Below, piece after piece: positions 51,847 to 64,000 of a stretch of DNA of 64,000 nucleotides. Under the pieces are notes generated by a model. It did no database searches. It was not told the DNA's origin and was given only the letters and a program-made list of their open reading frames with translations. Origin of the DNA: Prevotella sp. (lineage in GTDB: Bacteria > Bacteroidota > Bacteroidia > Bacteroidales > Bacteroidaceae); assembly GCA_017561825.1 (NCBI GenBank), contig JAFZBK010000067.1:1-64000 (forward strand). Reading direction: 5' to 3'. The position numbers and the translations under genes were made by a program. Every line of letters begins with the position of its first letter. Position 1 is the stretch's first letter.

Positions 51847-53313
51847 ATGAGAAAGATAGGATTTGATAACGAGAAGTATCTGAAGATTCAGTCAGAAAAC
51901 ATCAAAGAGCGTATTGCCCAATTCGACGGCAAGCTGTATATGGAACTGGGTGGGAAACTGTTTGACGACCACCATGCATCACGCGTTCTGCCAGGGTTCA
52001 AGCCCGACAGTAAGCTGCGGATGTTGGCCCAGTTGCGCGACAGCATCGAGATCCTGATCGTTATCAGTGCGGATGATATTGAGAAGAATAAGGTAAGGGC
52101 CGACCTTGGTATCACTTACGACGAGGATGTGCTGCGACTGCGCGAGGAGTTCATGAAGCGCGACTTCATGGTAGGCTCCGTAGTCATCACCCACTACAAC
52201 GGTCAGCATGCCGCCGATCAGTTCCGTCATCGTCTGGAGCGCATGGGTATCAAATCCTATATCCATTATCCCATCGACGGTTATCCTCATAACGTGGAAC
52301 TGATTGCCTCCGACGAAGGCTTTGGGAAAAACGACTATGTGGAAACCACCCGTGAGCTGGTCATCGTAACTGCTCCAGGACCGGGTAGCGGTAAGATGGC
52401 TACCTGTCTTTCTCAGCTGTACAACGAAAACAAACGGGGTATCCGTGCTGGTTATGCCAAGTTCGAGACCTTCCCTGTGTGGAACCTGCCCTTGAAACAT
52501 CCGGTGAACATCGCCTATGAGGCAGCCACGGCTGATCTCAACGATGTGAATATGATCGATCCGTTCCATCTGGAGGCATATGGTAAGACTGCCATCAACT
52601 ATAACCGCGACATCGAGATCTTCCCCGTGCTGAATGCACTCTTCGAAGGTATTTATGGAGAGAATCCTTATAAGTCACCTACCGACATGGGTGTGAACAT
52701 GGTGGGCTTCTGCATCTGCGATGATGAGGTGTGCTGCAAGGCTTCAAACGATGAGATCATCCGTCGTTACTATACAGCCACAAACAAGCTGGCTGACGGT
52801 GCAGACAATGAGAACGAGATCAAGAAGATCCGTCTGCTCTTCAATCAGGCAAAGATCTCCACGGCCACCCGTAAGGTGACAGTGGCTGCCTACGAGAAGA
52901 AGATCGAGAGCGGACATACAGCAGCTGCCATCGAACTGGAAGACGGCACCATCATCACCGCCAAGTCGAGTCCGCTGCTCGGCTGCAGCGCTGCACTTCT
53001 CCTGAATGCCACTAAGTATCTGGCTGGCATCGACCATGAGGCCAAGCTCATCTCACAAAGTCTGATCGAGCCGGTGCAGAAGACCAAAACGGCCTACCTC
53101 GGAGCGAAGAACCCGCGTCTGCATACCGATGAGGTGCTGGTGGCACTCTCTGTACTTTCACAGCATGACGAGAACTGTCGTCGTGCCCTGGAACAGCTGC
53201 CGCAGTTACGCGACTGTCAGGTACACAGCACCGTGATGCTTAGCGAGGTGGATCGTAAGATCTTCAAGAAACTGGGTTGCGGTCTAACCTGCGATCCGGT
53301 CAAAAAAGTATAA
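51847..53313 (+). CDS. DUF1846 family protein
   Basis: This 488-aa protein is full length for DUF1846, with the conserved start KIGFDNEKYLKIQSENIKERI and the phosphate-binding-like loop VIVTAPGPGSGKMATCLSQLY at about 177-197. The central region is rich in charged residues and has paired cysteines (CICDDEVCCKASND). No function has been established with confidence for the family; the nucleotide-binding loop suggests ATP or cofactor use. It follows yidC by 12 nt, so the two are probably co-transcribed. Confidence 0.9.
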   Translation: MRKIGFDNEKYLKIQSENIKERIAQFDGKLYMELGGKLFDDHHASRVLPGFKPDSKLRMLAQLRDSIEILIVISADDIEKNKVRADLGITYDEDVLRLREEFMKRDFMVGSVVITHYNGQHAADQFRHRLERMGIKSYIHYPIDGYPHNVELIASDEGFGKNDYVETTRELVIVTAPGPGSGKMATCLSQLYNENKRGIRAGYAKFETFPVWNLPLKHPVNIAYEAATADLNDVNMIDPFHLEAYGKTAINYNRDIEIFPVLNALFEGIYGENPYKSPTDMGVNMVGFCICDDEVCCKASNDEIIRRYYTATNKLADGADNENEIKKIRLLFNQAKISTATRKVTVAAYEKKIESGHTAAAIELEDGTIITAKSSPLLGCSAALLLNATKYLAGIDHEAKLISQSLIEPVQKTKTAYLGAKNPRLHTDEVLVALSVLSQHDENCRRALEQLPQLRDCQVHSTVMLSEVDRKIFKKLGCGLTCDPVKKV

Positions 53314-53340
53314 TTCCCTCTACTACTATTACTACCTATT

Positions 53341-55533
53341 ATGAACAAACGATTAACCAGTATGGCCGTCGTCGTGCTATGTCTCGTCGTCGGTACTGTA
53401 AAAGCTCAAGAAACAGTGAAGATTGGAAAACAGCGCATCACCGCTACCAACGGTAAGATGGCAATGACACCTGAGGCGCTTTGGGCCATGGGACGTATCA
53501 GTAGCTATGCTGCGTCGCCCGATGGCAAGAGGATTGTCTATCAGGTGGGTTATTATAGTGTCAAGGAGAACAAGAGTCATCAGGTGCTCTACATCATTGA
53601 TGCCGACGGCTCAGGTCAGCAATTGCTCACCTCCAGTAATAAGAACGAAACGGATCCCGCCTGGCTCGACAACAACCGCATCGCCTTCATCTCAGGAGGT
53701 GAGATATGGTCGATGAACAGCGATGGCTCCAACCGTCAGCAGCTCAGCAAGACTGACGGTAACGTGGAAGGTTTCAAGTTCTCTCCCGACGGCAAGAAGG
53801 TCATCATCATCAAGTCACTCCCCTTCCACGAGATTATCAAAGAGAACCCCGAGGATCTGCCCAAGGCTACCGGACGACTGGTTACCGATCTGATGTACCG
53901 TCATTGGGATCATTATGTGGAGAGCATCCAGCACCCGTTTGTTTACGAAGTTTCTGGAGATGCCGGTGCTTCCATCACTGGCGAAGGTGTTGACATCCTG
54001 GAGGGAGAACCCTATGAATGCCCCATGGAACCGTTCGGTGGAATCGAACAGCTCGACTGGAGCAAGGATTCTCAGAGCATTGCTTATACCTGCAGGAAGA
54101 AGACCGGTCTGGCCTACTCTATCTCAACCGATTCTGATATCTATCTATATAATATAGGTACGCGAAAGACAACCAATCTCTGTAAGCCGGCCGACTATGT
54201 AGAGCCTGCGTATGATGCTACGAAGACCCTGCGTAATCAGGCTGTGAATGCACCTGAAAACCTGAAGAACAATCCGGGTTACGACCAGAATCCGCAGTTC
54301 TCACCCGATGGTAAGTATGTGGCTTGGCTCTCCATGGCTCGCGATGGTTATGAGGCTGACCGCAACCGTCTTTGCGTCTATGACCTGAAAACAGGCTTCA
54401 AGAGATACTTGTCTGAGGCATTCGACTCTGATGTAGATGGTTTCTGCTGGTCTGACAACAACGATGCCATCATCTATTTCACTGGTGTATGGCACGGAAC
54501 ATATAACCTCTATGCCATCAACTGGAAAGGTGAACTGAAGCAGCTCACCAATGAATGGGCCGACTGGGGCTCTCTGCAGTTACTGAACAACGGTAAGCAA
54601 CTGCTTATGGAGCGTCACTCTCACATGGCACCTGCCGACCTCTACGTCGTAACTCCGAACTTCAAGAAACCGGAGAAGACGGTAGTCACACAGGTCACTG
54701 CAGAGAACATGCATATCCTGGATCAGCTGCTCATGCCAACGGAACGACAACTGTGGGTGCCGACCACTGATGGGAAGCAGATGCTGGTATGGGTGATCCT
54801 GCCACCGAACTTCGACGAGACAAAGAAATACCCCACCCTGCTCTTCTGCGAAGGCGGACCACAGAGTCCTGTATCTCAGTTCTGGAGCTACCGCTGGAAC
54901 TTCATGATCATGGCCTCGCAAGGTTATGTCATCGTGGCTCCCAACCGTAGAGGTCTGCCGGGCTTCGGTAGTGAGTGGTGCGAGGAGATCAGTGGCGACT
55001 GGACCGGTCAGTGCATGAAGGATTATCTCTCGGCTATCGACTATGCCTGCGAGAATCTTCCCTATGTGAACAAGGACCGACTGGGTGCTGTGGGTGCTTC
55101 CTTCGGTGGCTTCTCCGTCTATTACCTCGCTGGTCATCACGAAAAGCGCTTCAAGTGCTTCATTGCTCATGATGGTGCCTTCAACCTCGAAGGAATGTAC
55201 ACCGAGACGGAAGAGAACTGGTTCTCGAACTGGGAGTATGATGATGCTTTCTGGAATAAAGACCAGACAGCTGATGCCAAAAAGACCTACGAGAACAGTC
55301 CGCACATGTTCGTTGACAAATGGGATACGCCGATTCTCTGCATCCATGGAGAAAAGGACTACCGTATCAATGCCACACAGGGCATGAGTGCGTTCAATGC
55401 AGCACGTATGCGCGGCATCGAGGCGCAACTGCTCATCTTCCCTGATGAGAACCACTGGGTACTGAAACCGCAGAATGGTGTCCTTTGGCAGCGCACTTAC
55501 TTCAACTGGCTCGATAAATGGCTGAAGGATTAA
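53341..55533 (+). CDS. Secreted S9 prolyl-oligopeptidase-like peptidase
   Basis: This 730-aa protein has a signal peptide (about 1-23, ending VKAQ), an N-terminal beta-propeller made of WD-like repeats (about 50-440, with SPDGKRIVYQV, SPDGKKVIII and SPDGKYVAWLS elements), and an alpha/beta hydrolase domain with nucleophile S587 (GASFGGFS), the acid in HGEKDYRI and the histidine in DENHWV. This resembles the DPP5-type S9 enzymes. It probably releases dipeptides in the periplasm. It lies 27 nt downstream of the DUF1846 gene and upstream of a peptide-carrier-like MFS gene. Confidence 0.92.
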   Translation: MNKRLTSMAVVVLCLVVGTVKAQETVKIGKQRITATNGKMAMTPEALWAMGRISSYAASPDGKRIVYQVGYYSVKENKSHQVLYIIDADGSGQQLLTSSNKNETDPAWLDNNRIAFISGGEIWSMNSDGSNRQQLSKTDGNVEGFKFSPDGKKVIIIKSLPFHEIIKENPEDLPKATGRLVTDLMYRHWDHYVESIQHPFVYEVSGDAGASITGEGVDILEGEPYECPMEPFGGIEQLDWSKDSQSIAYTCRKKTGLAYSISTDSDIYLYNIGTRKTTNLCKPADYVEPAYDATKTLRNQAVNAPENLKNNPGYDQNPQFSPDGKYVAWLSMARDGYEADRNRLCVYDLKTGFKRYLSEAFDSDVDGFCWSDNNDAIIYFTGVWHGTYNLYAINWKGELKQLTNEWADWGSLQLLNNGKQLLMERHSHMAPADLYVVTPNFKKPEKTVVTQVTAENMHILDQLLMPTERQLWVPTTDGKQMLVWVILPPNFDETKKYPTLLFCEGGPQSPVSQFWSYRWNFMIMASQGYVIVAPNRRGLPGFGSEWCEEISGDWTGQCMKDYLSAIDYACENLPYVNKDRLGAVGASFGGFSVYYLAGHHEKRFKCFIAHDGAFNLEGMYTETEENWFSNWEYDDAFWNKDQTADAKKTYENSPHMFVDKWDTPILCIHGEKDYRINATQGMSAFNAARMRGIEAQLLIFPDENHWVLKPQNGVLWQRTYFNWLDKWLKD

Positions 55534-55587
55534 ACGTTAAACATTAAAGATTAAAGATTAAAAGATTAAAGATTAAAATCATATATT
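55534..55587. repeat. AT-rich tandem repeats before the MFS gene
   Basis: Short ATTAAAG-type units recur four to five times with a 7-9 bp period (TTAAAGAT, TTAAAAGAT). They occupy the gap between the S9 and MFS genes. No promoter motif is seen in the gap, so the MFS gene may depend on the upstream promoter. Confidence 0.6.
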
Positions 55588-57243
55588 ATGACCCAAACAA
55601 TTCAAAAGACTTTGCGCGACAGTGCTGCAATGCGCTGGACCGCCCTTCTATTACTGGCGCTCGCCATGTTCTGTTCATATATCTTTATGGACATCCTCTC
55701 ACCGATCAAAGACCTGATGCTTTCTGAACGCGGATGGGATTCTACCGCCTTTGGAACCATGCAGGGATCGGAGACCTTCCTGAACGTCTTCGTGTTCTTC
55801 CTCATCTTTGCAGGTATCATCCTCGACAAGATGGGTGTCCGCTTTACGGCTGTTCTCTCAGGTGCAGTGATGCTTATCGGTGCCTTGATGAAATGGTATG
55901 CCGTGACTGACAGTTTTGTGGGTAGCGGACTGGAGACTTGGTTCACCAACAACCTGAACTACATCCCGGGCTTTGAGGAACTGGGTGTTTCTCCCTTCTA
56001 TCGCGGCATGCCCGCCTCTGCTAAGTTCGCTGCTGTAGGCTTCATGATCTTCGGCTGTGGCGTGGAGATGGCTGGTATCACCGTAAGTCGTGGTATCGTG
56101 AAATGGTTCAAAGGTCGTGAGATGGCACTCGCCATGGGTTCTGAGATGGCACTCGCCCGTCTGGGTGTGGCCACCTGTATGATCTTCTCTCCGTTCTTCG
56201 CCAAGTTAGGCGGTGCCATCAGCGTTTCCCGCTCTGTTGCCTTCGGTGTGGTACTGCTGATGATTGCCCTCATCATGTTCATTGTCTATTTCTTCATGGA
56301 CAAGAAATTGGATGCACAGACCGGTGAGGCTGAGGAGAAAGACGACCCGTTCAAGATCAGCGACCTCGGTCAGATCCTTACTTCCAGCGGTTTCTGGCTC
56401 GTGGCATTGCTCTGTGTTCTCTACTACTCTGCCATCTTCCCGTTCCAGAAGTATGCGGTGAACATGCTGCAGTGTAACCTCACACTGACAGAACCGGCTG
56501 CCGACTCCTTCTGGGCTGGCAGTTCCGTGACGATTATCCAGTACATCATCATGCTCGTGGTGGCTGCTGCCGGCTTCGCCAGCAACTTCCAGAAGAAGAA
56601 AGGTAACCAGTACCTGCTGTTGACCATCTCGATCATAGCCTTGGTAACCTACTGCTACATGGGTTACATGCGCCAGTCGGCTGAGTCTATCTTCGCCGTA
56701 TTCCCCCTGCTGGCCGTGCTCATCACTCCAATTCTCGGTAGTTACGTGGATCATAAGGGAAAGGCTGCATCCATGCTGGTACTCGGCTCTTTGCTGTTGA
56801 TTGCCTGTCATCTCACCTTTGCCTTCGTTCTGCCTGCCTTCAAGGGTAATGCTATCGGCGGTGTGATCGTAGCCTATATTACCATCCTTGTGTTGGGTGC
56901 TTCGTTCTCACTGGTGCCCGCCTCACTGTGGCCCTCTGTGCCGAAGCTGGTGGAGCCGAAGATCATCGGTTCAGCCTACGCCCTCATCTTCTGGATTCAG
57001 AACATCGGTTTGTGGTTGTTCCCGCTACTTATCGGTAAGGTACTTGACATGACCAACCCGGATATTGTTAACGGACTGGCTAACAAGACTATTACAGCAG
57101 AGCAGGCTGCAGTAAGTTACGACTATACCGCACCGCTCGTGATGCTGGCTTGCCTCGGTGTTGCCGCCCTCATCCTCGGTCTGATCCTGAAGGTGGTTGA
57201 CAAGAAGAAAGGTATCGGACTGGAAGAGCCGAACATCAAATAA
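55588..57243 (+). CDS. MFS transporter, MFSD1/peptide-carrier-like
   Basis: This 551-aa protein has about 12 membrane segments, with the MFS signature between segments 2 and 3 (AGIILDKMGVRF) and a second GSYVDHKGK in the C-terminal half. There is a long loop between segments 3 and 4 (residues about 110-150) and a charged central loop (KKLDAQTGEAEEKDDPFK). The layout resembles the MFSD1 group, whose characterised member carries dipeptides. Placement right after a dipeptide-releasing S9 enzyme supports peptide import, which remains an inference. Confidence 0.82.
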   Translation: MTQTIQKTLRDSAAMRWTALLLLALAMFCSYIFMDILSPIKDLMLSERGWDSTAFGTMQGSETFLNVFVFFLIFAGIILDKMGVRFTAVLSGAVMLIGALMKWYAVTDSFVGSGLETWFTNNLNYIPGFEELGVSPFYRGMPASAKFAAVGFMIFGCGVEMAGITVSRGIVKWFKGREMALAMGSEMALARLGVATCMIFSPFFAKLGGAISVSRSVAFGVVLLMIALIMFIVYFFMDKKLDAQTGEAEEKDDPFKISDLGQILTSSGFWLVALLCVLYYSAIFPFQKYAVNMLQCNLTLTEPAADSFWAGSSVTIIQYIIMLVVAAAGFASNFQKKKGNQYLLLTISIIALVTYCYMGYMRQSAESIFAVFPLLAVLITPILGSYVDHKGKAASMLVLGSLLLIACHLTFAFVLPAFKGNAIGGVIVAYITILVLGASFSLVPASLWPSVPKLVEPKIIGSAYALIFWIQNIGLWLFPLLIGKVLDMTNPDIVNGLANKTITAEQAAVSYDYTAPLVMLACLGVAALILGLILKVVDKKKGIGLEEPNIK

Positions 57244-57265
57244 ACTGATATTTACAAATATCCCA

Positions 57266-57311
57266 CAACCCACCATTAGTGCCACACAAAGTTTCTGCTG
57301 ATGGTGGGTTG
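57266..57311. terminator. Stem-loop after the MFS gene
   Basis: The 11-bp arms CAACCCACCAT (57266-57276) and ATGGTGGGTTG (57301-57311) are exact complements with a 24-nt loop. The following plus-strand sequence is only modestly T-rich, so it is a likely terminator or processing hairpin. Confidence 0.55.
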
Positions 57312-57334
57312 ATTGTTTGAGATAGAGACATAAA

Positions 57335-57366
57335 AAAGAAGTTCGCCTGGTGGGGCGAACTTCTTT
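57335..57366 (-). terminator. Terminator of the GH10-CE1 gene
   Basis: The 13-bp arms at 57335-57347 and 57354-57366 (AAAGAAGTTCGCC) with a 6-nt loop are followed by a T-run on the minus strand. The gene's stop codon is at 57388. Confidence 0.75.
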
Positions 57367-57387
57367 GTATGTAGGGGGAAAACCTTT

Positions 57388-59853
<2,466 letters not shown>

Positions 59854-59900
59854 CTAAAGAAACAATACGGAAACTAATTGATACAAATTAGTGTATTGTT

Positions 59901-62462
59901 TTAGTACTCCAACCACTTCACATAAGCGAAATCCTGACGGTGTGGCAGCTTGTCGTTCTTCGGGAACATACGTACGGCTGCCTTAAACGAACCTGCGTGG
60001 GCCGACTGGATGTCACATTCAAAGGTATAGAGGTTACCTTCCACGTTCACCACCTTGAACGGACGGATGGCACCAATGGAATCCTCACCCTCCTTGTTGG
60101 TCTTCACTGTTACCAGTTCCAAACCGATGGCATCGTTCAAGCCCTGCTCGTCAATGACGAAACGGATAGTATAAGGAACACCACTGATAGGTCCTTCAAC
60201 AGGAATATTGCTCTCGCGACTCACCACGTTGATGGCATCCCAACGCTCAGCTACTGTCTCCTTCCACTGAGCGATCTCCTTGGCCAGACGGTTGTCATCG
60301 GCAGAGAGTTCAGCGAAGCGCTTAGCCTCCTTGTTATAGAACTTTTCGTAGTAGTCATCCAACTGACGCTTCATGGTATAGTGCGGGGCGATGGTCGCGA
60401 TGGAGTTCTTAATCACATTGATCCAGCCCTCGCTGTAACCCTTCTCGTTCTTGGCATAGTACAGCGGAATGATCTCGTTCTCGAGCAGACCGTAGATGGT
60501 AGCAGCATCCAGACGATCCTGATACTCCTGGTTCTTGTAGGTACGCTTCTCGGTCAATGCCCATCCGGCACCCTCACGATAGCCCTCGAGCCACCAACCG
60601 TCGAGTACGGAGAGGTTCACAACACCATTCATCTCGGCCTTCTCGCCTGATGTACCAGATGCCTCCAAAGGACGAGTTGGTGTATTCATCCAGATATCTA
60701 CACCAGAAACCAGACGACGAGCCAGACGGAAGTCGTAGTCCTCCAAGAAGATAATCTTACCGAGGAATTCAGGACGCTGACTGATCTCATAGATCATCTT
60801 GATCAAGCCCTGTCCTGCACCATCAGCGGGATGTGCCTTTCCTGCGAAGAGGAACTGTACGGGATGCTCAGGATCATTGACGATCTTTGACAGACGGTCG
60901 AGATCGGTGAACAGCAGATGCGCACGCTTATAGGTAGCGAAACGACGACAGAAGCCGATCATCAGAGCATTGGGGTTGATCTTCTCCAGCAATGAAAGCA
61001 CGCGTGAAGGATCACCCTGGTTCTTCAGCCAGTTCTCGCGGAACTTCGTACGGATATAATCCGTGAGTTTGTTCTTCAGTGCCATACGTGTAGCCCAGAT
61101 CTCCTCATCGGGCACGTTATAGATAGCATGCCAGATCTCCTCGTTACTCTGGTCGTTCATGTGGTTCTTATCAAAGTACTTAGCGTACAGATGACGCCAC
61201 TCTGAAGCAGCCCAAGAGGGGAAGTGAACACCATTGGTGACATAACCCACACTATTCTCCTCAGGGAAGTAACCCTTCCAAATGGGAGCGAACATCTTCT
61301 GACTCACCCATCCGTGGAGTTTACTTACACCGTTCACCTCCTGACAAGTGTTGATGGCGAATGTTGACATGGAGAATTTCTCGGAGTGGTCATTGGGGTT
61401 GGTACGACCCATACCGATGAACTCATCCCATGTGATGCCCAGCAAGGCAGGATAGCCGCTCATGTACTTACCAAACAGACTCTCGTCGAAGTAGTCGTGT
61501 CCGGCAGGTACTGGAGTGTGACAGGTATAAAGACCGCTGGCCCTTACCAGTTCGATGGCCTGGTTGAAGGTCATACCGCCCTGGATATAGTCGCACAGAC
61601 GCTGCAGGTTACAAAGAGCTGCATGTCCCTCATTACAGTGATAGATATCCTTCTTGATACCTAACTTCTTCAGGGTAAGCATACCGCCGATACCCAAGAG
61701 GATCTCCTGCTTCAGACGGTTCTCCCAGTCACCACCATAGAGAGCGTGAGTAATCGACTTATCAAACTCGGAGTTCATGTCATTGTCTGTATCCAGCAAG
61801 TACAGAGGGATACGACCAACATTGACACGCCATACATAAGCATGCACCTGGTAGTTCATATAGGGAACATCCACCACCATGGGATTACCCTCGGCATCCA
61901 ACTGACGCTCGATAGGCAGAGAGTTGAAGTTCTGAGCCTCGTAGTTAGCAATCTGCTGACCGTCCATGCTCAGACTCTGGGTGAAATAACCAAAACGATA
62001 GAGGAAACCCACAGCACACATATCGACATTGCTGTCGGAAGCCTCCTTGAGGTAGTCACCTGCCAGCATACCCAAACCGCCTGAATAGATCTTCAGCACC
62101 TGGTTGATACCGTACTCCATACAGAAGTAGGCCACTGACGGACGCTTGGCATTGGGCTTTACATCCATGTATTTTCTGAAGAGCTTATACACGTTCTTCA
62201 CATTCTTCATGATCTCCTTGTCCTTAACAATCTCTTCCTTGCGGTGATAGCTCAAACGCTCGAGCAGTAGAACAGGATTGTGATTCACCTCTTCGTACAA
62301 GTCCTCGTCAAGACTACGCCAGAGCTCACGTGCCTCGTAGTTCCATGCCCACCACATATTATGTGCCAGCTCGTCAAGGCACTTCAACTCTTCAGGAAGG
62401 TTTGACTTCACGGCAAACTCCTTCCACAGAGGAGTGTTAGAATAATCTGCTTTAATTTTCAT
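59901..62462 (-). CDS. glgP: Alpha-glucan (glycogen/maltodextrin) phosphorylase
   Basis: This 853-aa protein begins with a DUF3417-type N-terminal segment ([36 protein letters not shown]), followed by the GT35 phosphorylase fold. Active-site motifs include [10 protein letters not shown] near the N-terminus, CNEGHAAL and the PLP lysine K608 in [16 protein letters not shown]-terminal extension follows. It releases glucose-1-phosphate from glycogen or maltodextrins in the cytoplasm. It lies 57 nt downstream of the glycogen synthase gene on the same strand. Confidence 0.93.
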   Translation of the reverse strand: MKIKADYSNTPLWKEFAVKSNLPEELKCLDELAHNMWWAWNYEARELWRSLDEDLYEEVNHNPVLLLERLSYHRKEEIVKDKEIMKNVKNVYKLFRKYMDVKPNAKRPSVAYFCMEYGINQVLKIYSGGLGMLAGDYLKEASDSNVDMCAVGFLYRFGYFTQSLSMDGQQIANYEAQNFNSLPIERQLDAEGNPMVVDVPYMNYQVHAYVWRVNVGRIPLYLLDTDNDMNSEFDKSITHALYGGDWENRLKQEILLGIGGMLTLKKLGIKKDIYHCNEGHAALCNLQRLCDYIQGGMTFNQAIELVRASGLYTCHTPVPAGHDYFDESLFGKYMSGYPALLGITWDEFIGMGRTNPNDHSEKFSMSTFAINTCQEVNGVSKLHGWVSQKMFAPIWKGYFPEENSVGYVTNGVHFPSWAASEWRHLYAKYFDKNHMNDQSNEEIWHAIYNVPDEEIWATRMALKNKLTDYIRTKFRENWLKNQGDPSRVLSLLEKINPNALMIGFCRRFATYKRAHLLFTDLDRLSKIVNDPEHPVQFLFAGKAHPADGAGQGLIKMIYEISQRPEFLGKIIFLEDYDFRLARRLVSGVDIWMNTPTRPLEASGTSGEKAEMNGVVNLSVLDGWWLEGYREGAGWALTEKRTYKNQEYQDRLDAATIYGLLENEIIPLYYAKNEKGYSEGWINVIKNSIATIAPHYTMKRQLDDYYEKFYNKEAKRFAELSADDNRLAKEIAQWKETVAERWDAINVVSRESNIPVEGPISGVPYTIRFVIDEQGLNDAIGLELVTVKTNKEGEDSIGAIRPFKVVNVEGNLYTFECDIQSAHAGSFKAAVRMFPKNDKLPHRQDFAYVKWLEY

Positions 62463-62519
62463 ATTCTCTTTATTATTACTTTTGTTTCTATACCTTATTA
62501 TATTATTATATAAGTTTCT

Positions 62520-64000
62520 TTATTTCTGTTTCCGCTCTTCTGCCTTACGCAATGCGAAATCGTATGCCTGCTGGTAATAGACAATGAAATGACTCCACAA
62601 GGCTAACTTCGACAATTTGGCGGCGTTGCTACGCGACTTCTCCACCTCTTTCTTGCTCATCGAGGAATAAAGAGCTACGGTATCCTTGATCTCATCGGCC
62701 ACCTCAGAGTAGTTGTAATCCGTACGATGGATCACCTTTACGCCATCCTCCAACTCACTGTATCCACCTTTCACGCTGTTGGCCCACAGTCCGAAGCCAG
62801 CGAGATCGGTAGTGATACAAGGTACCTTGAAGGCGATGGCCTCCAGCGGTGTATAACCCCATGGCTCATAGTACGACGGATAGATGCACAGGTCGTTACC
62901 CAATACCAAGTCATAATACGACATGTTCAGTACACCGTCATCACCAGTCAAGTAACAGGGCAGGAAGATCAGCTTCACCTTATCCTCAGGACGGTTGTGC
63001 ATGTCGAGGAACTTCAGCATGCCCAGCACATTGTCGTGGGTCATGTTATGCAGCCAGTGGGTAATCTCAGGAACGGGCAGCGGTGTGTCATACGACTTTC
63101 CGCTGTTCAGACGCTCCACCAGATCCTGTCGGGGCTCTCCTACCCAACCCGGTACCTCAATGAAAGCCACCACCTGCTTCTTCAGATCCTTGTCACGCAA
63201 CAGTCGATTCATAGCTTCGATATATACGTCCACACCTTTGTTGCGGAACTCGTAACGACCACTTGTTGAAACGATCAAGGTGTTATCATCCAACTGCGTG
63301 CCTAACAAAGCATTTGCCACATCGAGCAAACGTTTACGTGCTGCTCTCCTTTTGTTGGTGAACGTAGCACCTTTGGGAACAAAGTTATTGTCAAAGCCAT
63401 TGGGCAGGACAAAATCTACAGGACGATCAAGCAGTTCCTTGCACTCATTGGCTGTAATATCACTAACCGTTGTGAAGCAATCCACGTAATGGGCGGTCTG
63501 CTTCTCAATGGAGTGTTTGCTCTGCATGTTCAGCTCCCATGACATCTGATCGCCGTTATAGGCAAAGAGATAATCGTACAAGGGCTTGTTGTTTCCGGCA
63601 ATGCTTCTACCAATGCTGGTAGCATGAGTGGTGAACACGGTGCCAACCTCAGGAAGATGTTTGTTGATGTACAGAACGCCCAAGCCTGTCATCCATTCAT
63701 TGCCATGATAGACCACCTTCTTGGAGGCATCAAGATACTTCTTGTAGAAACTCTCCGCCACCAAAGCAGCGGCATAGGAAAACATGGATGCTTCGTCATA
63801 ATCACCATAAGCATGGAGGGAATCCACTTGGTAATCCTCCCACAACCATGTATAGATCTGATCTTTCTGAGCAAAAAAAGGAGTAAAATCTACGAGAATA
63901 GCAATGGGGTTGCCTGGTATGTTCCAACGGCCGACCTTTACTTTCAGTCCTTGTTGAGCTGCTTCAGCTTTCCAATCCGGATACAAATCTGCATCTTCGG
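62520..64000 (-). CDS. Glycogen synthase, eukaryotic-like (5' end outside window)
   Basis: The visible part is about 493 codons. The frame stays open to the edge of the window, so the start lies beyond 64000. An internal TTG at 63986 is not a plausible start. Visible regions are the N-terminal sugar-binding part (VVYHGNEWMTGLGVLYI, TVFTTHATSIGRSIAG), the acceptor region (VDFVLPNGFDNNF) and the C-terminal GT-B motif (LCIYPSYYEPWGYTPLEAIAFKVPCITTDLAGFG). This is the GT3-like/Bacteroidota glycogen synthase type. It makes glycogen from a nucleotide-sugar donor (UDP- or ADP-glucose). It is upstream of the phosphorylase, giving a glycogen turnover operon. Confidence 0.93.
   Translation of the reverse strand, partial: EDADLYPDWKAEAAQQGLKVKVGRWNIPGNPIAILVDFTPFFAQKDQIYTWLWEDYQVDSLHAYGDYDEASMFSYAAALVAESFYKKYLDASKKVVYHGNEWMTGLGVLYINKHLPEVGTVFTTHATSIGRSIAGNNKPLYDYLFAYNGDQMSWELNMQSKHSIEKQTAHYVDCFTTVSDITANECKELLDRPVDFVLPNGFDNNFVPKGATFTNKRRAARKRLLDVANALLGTQLDDNTLIVSTSGRYEFRNKGVDVYIEAMNRLLRDKDLKKQVVAFIEVPGWVGEPRQDLVERLNSGKSYDTPLPVPEITHWLHNMTHDNVLGMLKFLDMHNRPEDKVKLIFLPCYLTGDDGVLNMSYYDLVLGNDLCIYPSYYEPWGYTPLEAIAFKVPCITTDLAGFGLWANSVKGGYSELEDGVKVIHRTDYNYSEVADEIKDTVALYSSMSKKEVEKSRSNAAKLSKLALWSHFIVYYQQAYDFALRKAEERKQK

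Noticed and set aside
54580-55455. 291-codon minus-strand frame opposite the S9 peptidase
   Set aside because: The S9 gene has the full catalytic triad. The antisense translation lacks any domain.

Overview
This window looks like chromosomal DNA of a Bacteroidota bacterium, most likely a Prevotella-type (Prevotellaceae) fibre and starch degrader. The reasons are: the promoters have the Bacteroidota form (TTG about 19-20 bp upstream of TAnnTTTG); there is a GldB-type lipoprotein; several proteins belong to families typical of the phylum (DUF1573, DUF3078, OmpH-like, four-helix-bundle, TonB-dependent receptors with carboxypeptidase-like N-terminal domains); and there is a bifunctional GH10 xylanase-CE1 feruloyl esterase of the kind known from rumen Prevotella. 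No rRNA, tRNA, CRISPR array, transposase or phage gene was seen. This is core-type genome rather than an island. The most unusual material is in the non-coding gaps.

Layout. 1-337: gene-free regulatory-looking DNA with a palindrome, an inverted repeat and a triple 22-bp direct repeat. 338-3951: outer-membrane beta-barrel protein divergent from a membrane-anchored LytTR regulator. 3959-8648 (minus): DUF6249-like protein, ECF sigma factor, anti-sigma-like protein, M28 peptidase, then two acetyltransferases and a flavoprotein bounded by a degenerate direct repeat of about 115 bp. 8756-13108: an alpha/beta hydrolase and two divergent ECF sigma systems. 13186-19064: TonB receptor, asparaginase, rubrerythrin, AraC regulator, DapA. 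19148-22663: AAA-CYTH protein, FucP-type sugar transporter, mannose-1-phosphate guanylyltransferase. 22664-24366: repeat-rich DNA around a four-helix-bundle gene. 24367-30434: lipoprotein, xylA, xylB, dipeptidyl peptidase IV. 30665-45180: housekeeping genes (RNA methyltransferase, GldB, FolK-like, valS, nth, pepD, htpG) with peptidases M64 and C11 and a FecI-like sigma factor. 45181-53313: histone-H1-like winged-helix protein, aspS, DUF1573, DUF3078, yidC, DUF1846. 53341-57243: S9 peptidase plus MFS carrier. 57388-64000 (minus): GH10-CE1 enzyme, then alpha-glucan phosphorylase and a glycogen synthase that runs off the end.

How the genes work together. Xylan use is represented by the secreted GH10-CE1 enzyme and the xylB-xylA pair, and glycogen turnover by the synthase-phosphorylase pair. 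Peptide use is heavily represented (M28, M64, C11, two S9 enzymes, PepD, asparaginase and a peptide-carrier-like MFS), which fits an ammonia- and peptide-using gut or rumen Bacteroidota.

Novelty candidates. (1) A family of hairpin elements near 22711-22886, 23726-23803 and 47884-47954. Their two arms carry outward-facing -33/-7 promoter motifs, and they supply the apparent promoters of manC, the four-helix-bundle gene and aspS. (2) Two direct-repeat arrays with an exact 22-bp period (211-276 and 24108-24217) sharing a GTTTG core on the minus strand, a geometry that fits LytTR-type binding. (3) A nested inverted-repeat region at 23921-24079 that could encode a structured RNA. (4) A direct-repeat pair that is read in two different frames by two acetyltransferase genes.
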